From contig LNEX01000569.1 of assembly GCA_001464165.1 (NCBI GenBank), positions 1 to 18,289 of the forward strand: DNA of 18,289 nucleotides, given 5' to 3'. The DNA is from a bacterium Ga0077546. Lineage in GTDB: Bacteria > Cyanobacteriota > Vampirovibrionia > Obscuribacterales > Obscuribacteraceae. The translations under genes and the position numbers were made by a program. The stretch's first letter is position 1. Every line of letters starts with the position of its first letter. The notes below the pieces were generated by a model. It was given only the letters and a program-made list of their open reading frames with translations, searched no databases and was not told the DNA's origin. Shown here piece after piece: positions 13,279-18,289 of this stretch.

Positions 13279-13719
13279 CTAACTTTCTGATTCGGTATGG
13301 GCATCGCGGTCTATGTCATTGTCAGTGTCTTTCTTGATCGTGTCGATATAAGCGTTGAGCCTGGTATGTGTCATTTTGCTCTGGGACATCAAGCGATTCT
13401 TGGTAATGATTTTTTTCGATGCACCAATCTGCGAATCACCGTAAGGCTGGTTATTCTTTTCAAACCAGTGGTCACTGTTTACGCTGTCTAGTTCGGTGTG
13501 GCTAAGTCCGGTCCTTGAACTATCAAAATGTTTTTCATGACTTGAAGCTTCTTCTGAGTGTTTCTGCATAGCTTGAAGACGAGCATGAGTTTGGTCCGCT
13601 TCCTCTCGATCCATGACATTAGGTACCGAGCTTGTCAAATTACAAGCTTTCGCTAACTTAGCCCTAAAAGCGGCAAAATTAGTAACTAGCGAAGCAAACC
13701 ATGTAGCTATCTTACTCAT
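13279..13719 (-). CDS. Acidic, hydrophilic hypothetical protein
   Basis: 146 residues. Residues 1-26 (MSKIATWFASLVTNFAAFRA and on) form an amphipathic helix; the rest is hydrophilic, rich in His, Ser, Asp, Asn and Lys, with an acidic end (DTDNDIDRDAHTESES). No motif is recognised. Its codons are much more A/T-ending than those of most neighbours and there is no clear Shine-Dalgarno before ATG 13719, so it could be recently acquired, poorly expressed or not a gene. Support comes from the long open frame, sensible composition and a strong terminator-like stem just downstream. Confidence 0.5.
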   Translation of the reverse strand: MSKIATWFASLVTNFAAFRAKLAKACNLTSSVPNVMDREEADQTHARLQAMQKHSEEASSHEKHFDSSRTGLSHTELDSVNSDHWFEKNNQPYGDSQIGASKKIITKNRLMSQSKMTHTRLNAYIDTIKKDTDNDIDRDAHTESES

Positions 13720-14163
13720 AACTCAACTAAATCACAACTCAAACGAAACGGCCCTGCTACTGCACTGCTGAATAAACACACTAGCACACTAAAACCAAAA
13801 GTCGCCGCCGCTTGGCAACCATCGCTAGCTGCGCCAGCGCATAGAACCTAAAATGCGGTGTGTTCGTCGTAAATTCCCTATGTAACTCCAAAAGTAAAGC
13901 TACGTTCCTGACTCTTTGATTGTTTATCTTCTAGGTCTACTTTCTCTTACACCCCCTATAGAAAAACATCTCACCGCCAACCAGTAAGCCCTCTAGCCTC
14001 TAAGCCCCTTCTCCCGCACCGGGCAGTACGACTTCTACAAAAAGGCGACGCTTCCTTGTTGGTTCTCTGGCACTCACCAGTCAGATGTAAGCATTCTTGT
14101 CTAACATTCTCCACCGCAAAGCACTTTTTTTGAAATGCTTCGACCTGACCTACGGAGGTCGTT
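13720..14163. other. 444-bp A/T-richer gap before bfd
   Basis: No gene seen. It should carry the start signals for the leftward ORF and for bfd. ACCCCCTATA at 13951-13960 resembles the C-run box at 5409-5418 upstream of the protease operon, but has no well-spaced -35. I found no convincing Fur box, tRNA or long repeat by eye. Confidence 0.5.
14141..14161 (+). promoter_or_regulatory. Stem that can mask the bfd ribosome binding site
   Basis: CGACCT (14141-14146) pairs with AGGTCG (14156-14161). The right arm overlaps the Shine-Dalgarno GGAGGT at 14154-14159, only 4 nt before ATG 14164. Folding would hide the site, suggesting translational control or simply a weak local structure. Confidence 0.35.
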
Positions 14164-14352
14164 ATGTATATCTGCATCTGTAACGCCGTCAATGAGACTG
14201 CTATTCGAAAAGCAGTCAATGAGGGCATCACCACATGGAAGGAACTCTGCAGATCGCTCAAGGTCGCAACGCAATGCGGCATATGTGCGCTCAACGCCAA
14301 GGCCTTCTTCGAACAAGTCTTGGCCGAGAAATTGGCTGAGCCCAAACAGTAA
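14164..14352 (+). CDS. bfd: Bacterioferritin-associated ferredoxin
   Basis: 62 residues with the Bfd [2Fe-2S] ligand set exactly in place: Cys4 and Cys6 in MYICICNAV, Cys38 and Cys41 in ATQCGIC. Bfd gives electrons to bacterioferritin so that stored ferric iron is released to the cytosol; expression is normally raised in iron starvation. The length is typical (about 55-75). GGAGGT sits very close to the start. The strand order matches the family, with helix AIRKAVNEGITTWKEL between the Cys pairs. No bacterioferritin gene is in the window. The next gene begins 27 bp downstream and is probably co-transcribed. Cys29 is extra and not a cluster ligand in known members. Confidence 0.93.
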   Translation: MYICICNAVNETAIRKAVNEGITTWKELCRSLKVATQCGICALNAKAFFEQVLAEKLAEPKQ

Positions 14353-14379
14353 CATCCAATAGCAGAAGGAACTGATCGG

Positions 14380-14871
14380 ATGAACCAGGCAGTACAAAGC
14401 TTCCTCGCCAAGAACAGCAACGATGTCGGCGAGAAACTCGCTCAGCGCGCCGTAAAGGCCCTGCTTGAGCTGCGTCGACTGGCCCAGAACTTCGCCGCCA
14501 ACGGCCGTTCGGAGCTCTACGCCAACGCCACGGAAGGTATCAAAGCCAGCCTGTATAGCTTTTGCTGCCTGAACACAGTGAAACGCTTCACTTTCGCCAA
14601 CCAGGTCGACGAAGCAGTGACAGACTTCACCGCCTTCGTCAAAGAGACCCTCGCCAGCGCAGGTCAGGCCGGTCAAAACGGCGCAGTCGCCGAGAGCAGC
14701 ATCTACGCCCTCGCCGAAGACGCCGTGCAATTCGCAGAGGGCATGATCGACACCCACAAGGTGCTCTACCGGCCGGTCGCGACAGTAAGCGGCGTCACCT
14801 CGGTGGTCATCCTCCGCGGTGACTTCTGCCAAATGGCAGTGGCGGGTCTCAACCCGGCCAACCAGAACTAA
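14380..14871 (+). CDS. Helical hypothetical protein downstream of bfd
   Basis: 163 residues; AAGGA lies 7 nt before ATG 14380. Mostly alpha-helical with long Ala/Glu/Leu runs (KLAQRAVKALLELRRLAQNF, FAEGMIDTHKVLYRPV). Cys62, Cys63 and one near the C-terminus (DFCQ) are scattered and do not form a cluster motif. The C-terminal segment TVSGVTSVVILRGD is hydrophobic but short for a membrane span. No family is recognised. It lies 27 bp after bfd and ends at a strong terminator 9 bp on, so bfd and this gene form a two-gene unit. A role in iron handling would be inference from the neighbour only. Confidence 0.8.
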   Translation: MNQAVQSFLAKNSNDVGEKLAQRAVKALLELRRLAQNFAANGRSELYANATEGIKASLYSFCCLNTVKRFTFANQVDEAVTDFTAFVKETLASAGQAGQNGAVAESSIYALAEDAVQFAEGMIDTHKVLYRPVATVSGVTSVVILRGDFCQMAVAGLNPANQN

Positions 14872-14880
14872 AGACAAACA

Positions 14881-14935
14881 GACTATCTGTAGCTTGGCCT
14901 GTCTCAGCTACAGATAGTCTCTGGTTACTGTTCTC
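14881..14935 (+). terminator. Rho-independent terminator of the bfd unit
   Basis: GACTATCTGTAGCT (14881-14894) pairs perfectly over 14 bp with AGCTACAGATAGTC (14906-14919) around an 11-nt loop, followed by a T-rich tail (TCTGGTTACTGTTCTCTTT). It starts 9 bp after the stop codon. Confidence 0.88.
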
Positions 14936-15019
14936 TTTCCCTAAAAACTGCGAGCGCAATATTCTCCAGCGCTCGTTCCTTTCAACGTGCTCTTCTCTCA
15001 TCTCACCAAGGACTATTCC

Positions 15020-15304
15020 ATGTTCGACAAAAATCTCTCAAGCAACGACGTCATTCGCCGCGTGGCCAAGTGGGCACTGATCATCAACACCGTCTGGGCG
15101 GCCGTGGCTGCCACTTTCTTCGCCCTGATCGCCAACGCCTTTGTCGTCGGTGCCGCCGGAGCGAACACGCCCGACTACTGGATTTCGCTAGCGGCCTGGC
15201 TACTCACTTTCCTGGTGGCCTTCTTCAAGGGTGGTATCGTCATCGGCATCATCGCTGCGATCTTTCTGCTGATTGCTCTCTCCGGGCGCAGCACGAAGTC
15301 GTAG
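15020..15304 (+). CDS. Small membrane protein
   Basis: 94 residues from ATG 15020; AAGGA lies 7 nt before it, so this start is preferred to the in-frame ATG at 14987. A charged N-terminus (MFDKNLSSNDVIRRVAKW) is followed by hydrophobic spans at about 18-45, 54-68 and 71-88, ending SGRSTKS. It looks like a two- or three-span inner membrane protein. No motif or family is recognised. It has its own terminator-like hairpin (15318-15354). Codons are strongly G/C-ending, unlike the regulator gene that follows. Confidence 0.75.
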   Translation: MFDKNLSSNDVIRRVAKWALIINTVWAAVAATFFALIANAFVVGAAGANTPDYWISLAAWLLTFLVAFFKGGIVIGIIAAIFLLIALSGRSTKS

Positions 15305-15317
15305 ACTTGTACAGGCG

Positions 15318-15354
15318 GCAGAGCCCAGTGGACACTCTAGTCACTGGGTTCTGC
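15318..15354 (+). terminator. Terminator-like hairpin after the small membrane protein
   Basis: GCAGAGCCCAGTG (15318-15330) pairs with CACTGGGTTCTGC (15342-15354), 13 bp with one G-U, around an 11-nt loop. A pyrimidine-rich stretch (CCTCTTTCCTC) follows a few bases later. The left arm begins within AGGCGGCAGAGC, a 12-mer that recurs at about 17004, after the regulator gene. Confidence 0.75.
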
Positions 15355-15532
15355 TTGCCTGCCTCTTTCCTCTGTGTTATTTCAAAATCGCCTTTCTACT
15401 ACTTTACGTAGCATCGTAATTATACTGCCCTCAAAATGCCAATATCGCCCAGTTAGACTCTTCACAAACACATAGGCATCTCTAGAACTGACCGCTGAAA
15501 AAACTGACAATGAGACTGGAGATACAACAACT

Positions 15533-16999
15533 ATGGATTTAGGCTTTCTTCTAGACCTGAAAGGCAAAACCACCTACCGTTCCTTGGCCGATGCCATAGC
15601 CAAATCAGTCGATTGTGGCACACTTGTTAAAGGTGAGAAGCTTCCCTCAGCCAGAGAATTGGCGCTCTTCACCCAATGCTCAAGAACTACAGTTGTCCAC
15701 GCTTTCGATGAGTTAACAGCGCGGGGCTATCTTCATAGTGTCAAAGGTGATGCAACGTACGTATCGCGTACATTTACCGAAAGCCAGCCACTCAGCAATC
15801 TAAGAGAAACAGTAGAAGATACAAGAGACTTTGACTGGACAAAGAGGTATAACGATCACTCCCAGCAACTGCTGTTGCAAAAAGCCGATTTTGTTTCCTC
15901 GGGTGATTTCAAACAGCTCAACTATGGTGCTCTTCCCAACGAACTTTTGCCCTTGAAACAGTGGCGCAGAATTTTGTCTGAGCATTGCAACAGTGAAAAT
16001 CCATTTGCTCTTACAGAACGACAGGACGTATTTGGCTACCGTCCTCTGCGTCAAGCAATTGCCGACCTGCTCAGAAGAAGCAAAGGCATGCGCTGTCGTG
16101 CCGAACAAATTGTTCTCTATCCAAGCTCTCAGAGCGCACTAGCACATCTTATGCACCTTCTGGTTAAACCCGGGGATAGCGCCATATGCGAAGAGCCAGG
16201 CTACAGCGTAGCCCGTGAACAGTTCCGCACCCACGAGGCCGAGGTTAGGTCGATTCTAGTTGATGAACAGGGCCTGAACGTCAAGACTCTGCGAGAAAAC
16301 ATAGAAAAAGCCGATTGGTTGTATCTCACCCCGTCTGGACAAGATCCCACCGGAGCGATCTTGTCAGAGAGTCGTCGCATAGAACTACTCAACTGGGCCT
16401 ACGCTCGCGGAGCGGCAATTATTGAAGACGGTTGGGATTCTGATTTTCACTACGGTGGACCAGTTCTTCCAGCGCTGCATACCTTAGATAGCCAAGGCTG
16501 CGTTATTTATACGCACACATTTTGGCGACTACTTTTCCCCTTGGTCTCTACTGCATTTTTAGTGATACCAGAAAAATTGATACCACTATTTTCCAATTCT
16601 AAGCATGTTGCTGACCATCAATATCCACTGATTGAGCATTATGTTCTCACCAAATTCATAGAGGACGGCGATTTAGAAAATCATATTCGCTCTTCATGGA
16701 AGATACTAAGAGAGCGAAGACAAGCGATGATATTCGAACTGAAGCAGGCATTTGGCGAAAGAATTCGAATAACCTCTCCAGGAGCGGGGATGCATCTAGT
16801 GGTGCGATTTGATCAACAGTGGAGCCAAGCGGTAGTTGCTCATGCTGCCGAGAGCGTTGGTCTTCCCTTGGCTTCAAGCTCGTCGTATTATAGCGGCCCA
16901 GCTCATGCAAACGAATTTTTGGTACCATTCACTGCTCTCTCCACAGAGAAAATAGCCAGCATTACAAAAGCGTTCGCTCATGCGCTTTTCACCAGCTAG
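15533..16999 (+). CDS. MocR/GntR-type regulator lacking the PLP lysine
   Basis: 488 residues, normal MocR length. The N-terminal winged helix (about 10-80) reads YRSLADAIAKSV, GEKLPSARELA (34-44), CSRTTVVHAFDELTARGYL (49-67). The remainder is a fold-type I aminotransferase-like domain: YGALPNELLP, GYRPLRQAIADLLRR (169-182), EEPGY (220-224), TPSGQDPTGAILS (266-278), IIEDGWDSDFHYGG (296-309). Where the family has TFSK with the lysine that binds pyridoxal phosphate, this protein has THTFWRLLFP, so Arg332 replaces it. A Schiff base cannot form, so it may be PLP-independent, bind PLP non-covalently or use another ligand. Codons are more A/T-rich than in most neighbours, which hints at separate acquisition. 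CTGGAGA precedes the ATG by about 10 nt. The target is unknown; no divergent gene is present. Confidence 0.9.
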   Translation: MDLGFLLDLKGKTTYRSLADAIAKSVDCGTLVKGEKLPSARELALFTQCSRTTVVHAFDELTARGYLHSVKGDATYVSRTFTESQPLSNLRETVEDTRDFDWTKRYNDHSQQLLLQKADFVSSGDFKQLNYGALPNELLPLKQWRRILSEHCNSENPFALTERQDVFGYRPLRQAIADLLRRSKGMRCRAEQIVLYPSSQSALAHLMHLLVKPGDSAICEEPGYSVAREQFRTHEAEVRSILVDEQGLNVKTLRENIEKADWLYLTPSGQDPTGAILSESRRIELLNWAYARGAAIIEDGWDSDFHYGGPVLPALHTLDSQGCVIYTHTFWRLLFPLVSTAFLVIPEKLIPLFSNSKHVADHQYPLIEHYVLTKFIEDGDLENHIRSSWKILRERRQAMIFELKQAFGERIRITSPGAGMHLVVRFDQQWSQAVVAHAAESVGLPLASSSSYYSGPAHANEFLVPFTALSTEKIASITKAFAHALFTS

Positions 17000-17053
17000 C
17001 AGAGGCGGCAGAGCGGGATTCGCCTTCGATCTGCAATAATTCAAGCTCAAATA

Positions 17054-17085
17054 AAAAGCAAGCACGAAAATTCGTTCTTGCTTTT
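17054..17085 (+). terminator. Terminator of the regulator gene
   Basis: AAAAGCAAG (17054-17062) pairs with CTTGCTTTT (17077-17085), and inside it ACGAA (17064-17068) with TTCGT (17071-17075), separated by a C-T mismatch and a 2-nt loop. The right arm ends in its own T-run. It lies 54 bp after the stop and could work in both directions. Confidence 0.75.
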
Positions 17086-17543
17086 AACTTATATCTAGCT
17101 AGCGAAAGCCCGGCTAGCACTGGTTAAGTGTACAACTTTTGTCTCTTTAGGCAGACAAGTAACAGGCGAGATAGTGCAAGATCTCTCGTAAAAGCCCCAT
17201 CCTAATCACCAAACAAGATCCTGAGCACGAGGTTATAAGAGAGCAAAAAGCCTGCTCCTTATGACTCTCCAACAGTTACTACAACTAGAGCACAGAATTA
17301 GTCACCAGTAATTGCTTAATGCTAAGCATAGGTAGATCCCATCCCATTTCTCCGTTCTGGAATATTCAGCAGCAGCACCGCAACAGACAACTATAACTTC
17401 CTCTAGACACAAGAACTGAAGCAATTATGCTTTGCGTCAACGGCTCGTTCAGCCATTCATCTAATACAACCAACCAACCAACCAACCAAGCAACCAAGCA
17501 AGCAAGCAACAATCCAACCAACACCACTAAACGGAAAACTCAA
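17086..17543. other. 458-bp gap before a small membrane protein
   Basis: No gene that I can support. It is A/T-richer than the coding sequence around it. It holds CTAGCTAGC and GGCTAGC near 17095-17118 and the CAAC/CAAG tetranucleotide tract at 17467-17510. A reading frame opening at ATG 17427 passes through that tract into the gene at 17544, but its codons before 17544 are unlike those after it, so I treat this part as leader. Confidence 0.55.
17467..17510. repeat. Tetranucleotide repeat, 11 CAAC/CAAG units
   Basis: Eleven uninterrupted 4-nt units: CAAC five times, CAAG, CAAC, CAAG three times, CAAC. It ends 33 bp before ATG 17544. Tetranucleotide tracts mutate by slipped-strand pairing and CAAC-type tracts drive phase variation in some pathogens. 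Here the tract is in the leader, or, if translation starts at 17427, within the coding region where a change in unit number would shift the frame. Confidence 0.9.
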
Positions 17544-17792
17544 ATGACCCCCTTCATCGGCTACTTCATCCTCTCCCTCGTCGTCCTCGGCGCCCTCAGC
17601 TTCATCCACATGGTGGCGGGCATCGGCGGCGTTGGCGGCGCCAGCCGCATGCCTAGCAAATACGCCACCATCCTCACCATCATCGCCGTCGTCTTCGCCA
17701 TCATCGTCGCCTCGGTCGGCGGCGGTGCTGCTCTCGGTGCCTGCGCTGCTGCTGCCGTCGTCGTGTTTCTCTTCTGGGCGGTGCAGCGCTGA
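17544..17792 (+). CDS. Small Gly/Ala-rich membrane protein
   Basis: 82 residues from ATG 17544. This start is chosen because codons become almost entirely C/G-ending exactly there, while the upstream in-frame extension from 17427 is A-rich and repeat-derived; the Shine-Dalgarno is weak (ACGGAAAA). Three hydrophobic spans at about 5-26, 41-57 and 61-80, with a short polar loop (ASRMPSKY) between the first two. Gly-rich (GIGGVGGAS, SVGGGAALGA). No family is recognised. It resembles the small membrane protein at 15020 only in general form. A gene for a repeat protein follows 67 bp later and may share the transcript. Confidence 0.7.
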   Translation: MTPFIGYFILSLVVLGALSFIHMVAGIGGVGGASRMPSKYATILTIIAVVFAIIVASVGGGAALGACAAAAVVVFLFWAVQR

Positions 17793-17859
17793 TCAACAAG
17801 CCTAAGCAGTTGTTGTACTGAATCACGTCAAACGGCAACCTTAGGAGCCCAACCAAATC

Positions 17860-18289
17860 ATGCAAATCAACACAATCTCTCGCGTAGGCAACATCGCAAC
17901 AGCACTCCGCCAACTGCAAGTGGAACTTCTCGATGCCTCAGTCAGCGTGCGCCACGAAGAGCGCGAGGACATTGTCATCAACGCCAACTACCCGAGCTGC
18001 TGGGAAATCGACGGAACCGTCGTGCGTCAAACCAAGGTGATGGTTCCCTCTGGCGACAGTGCAAAAGTCGTAGGCGGCTGCTTCATCGGTGGCGTCACTC
18101 AACACAGTCGCGGCATTGTCTCCATCGACAGCATCTCGGTCGGCAACGGTGGGGTCTTCGTCGGCGGCAACAACTCCGGCTCCATTTCTGTCGGTCACGG
18201 GGGCGTGCACGTCGGCGGCAGAAATACCGGCTGCATTTCCACCTCTGCCGACCGTACCGAGATCAATGCCGGTGGTCGCCGCATTGTTG
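17860..18289 (+). CDS. N-terminal part of a Gly-rich repeat protein, cut by the right edge
   Basis: The frame is open from ATG 17860 to the window end (143 residues). AGGAG at 17843-17847 is 12 nt upstream, a rather long spacing. Residues 1-35 are helical (ALRQLQVELLD, SVRHEERED). From about 38 the sequence becomes beta-rich, with two near-identical 17-residue units: SISVGNGGVFVGGNNSG (91-107) and SISVGHGGVHVGGRNTG (108-124), then a third degenerate start (CIS). This pattern of short Ser/Val strands and Gly turns suggests a beta-solenoid or polymer-forming fold, but I cannot name the family. There is no signal peptide. It could continue with more repeats beyond the window. Confidence 0.8.
   Translation, partial: MQINTISRVGNIATALRQLQVELLDASVSVRHEEREDIVINANYPSCWEIDGTVVRQTKVMVPSGDSAKVVGGCFIGGVTQHSRGIVSIDSISVGNGGVFVGGNNSGSISVGHGGVHVGGRNTGCISTSADRTEINAGGRRIV

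Noticed and set aside
14101..14877. 258-residue minus-strand frame over bfd and the next gene
   Set aside because: It spans two plus-strand genes with good ribosome binding sites, one of them an unmistakable Bfd.
17427..17543. N-terminal extension of the small membrane protein to ATG 17427
   Set aside because: The added residues come from the tetranucleotide tract and A-rich sequence; codon bias changes sharply at 17544. Kept only as a possibility in the phase-variation finding.
1..18289. CRISPR array, tRNA, rRNA, transposase or integrase
   Set aside because: No spaced direct repeats of CRISPR form, no cloverleaf that I could fold by eye, and no DDE, HUH or recombinase motif in any frame; the only tandem repeats are the 13-bp and 4-bp arrays described.

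Overview
The window looks like an accessory region (plasmid, megaplasmid or genomic island) of a Gram-negative, probably proteobacterial, host. The reasons are a typical bacterioferritin-associated ferredoxin, an FtsH-type membrane protease, a MocR-type regulator, AAGGA-type ribosome binding sites before most genes, and strongly G/C-ending codons in most genes. No replication, transfer, integrase or transposase gene, tRNA or rRNA is visible, so the replicon type is inference. Most genes match no family I can name.

Layout. Positions 1-4823 form a leftward operon. In transcription order it encodes two tandem SLOG/LSDAT-like predicted nucleotide-binding proteins (4823-3936 and 3901-2966), an unknown 179-residue protein with a Cys-rich loop (2821-2282), a double-domain ClpP-like protein whose first half is catalytically dead and whose second half keeps Ser/His/Asp (2172-1054), a helical coiled-coil protein (917-111), and the start of a membrane protein running off the left edge (44-1). 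Four of the five gaps in this operon contain an inverted repeat. A 685-bp divergent intergenic region follows. From 5509 rightward come an anthrax-lethal-factor-like metallopeptidase broken by a frameshift exactly where its HExxH should be (5509-6208), a large FtsH-like AAA+ zinc protease with a doubled membrane module (6280-8994), an overlapping AAA+ paralogue with destroyed Walker motifs (8991-9953), a small overlapping gene (9950-10306), and further small orphan proteins (to about 12388), one with a degenerate EF-hand.

Positions 12423-18289 hold a fatty-acid-hydroxylase/sterol-desaturase-like membrane diiron protein with a strong terminator, a lone leftward acidic ORF, a Bfd ferredoxin with a downstream helical protein, two small membrane proteins, a MocR/GntR regulator lacking the PLP lysine, a CAAC/CAAG tetranucleotide tract, and a truncated protein with Gly-rich 17-residue repeats at the right edge.

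Interpretation. The divergent block from 111 to about 10800 combines predicted nucleotide sensors with two compartmental proteases, each paired with an inactive homologue (fused in the ClpP case, adjacent in the FtsH case), plus the remnant of a third peptidase. I infer that these genes form one functional unit, possibly nucleotide-triggered proteolysis for stress or conflict response. That is inference from gene content and layout; no experiment or database search was available.
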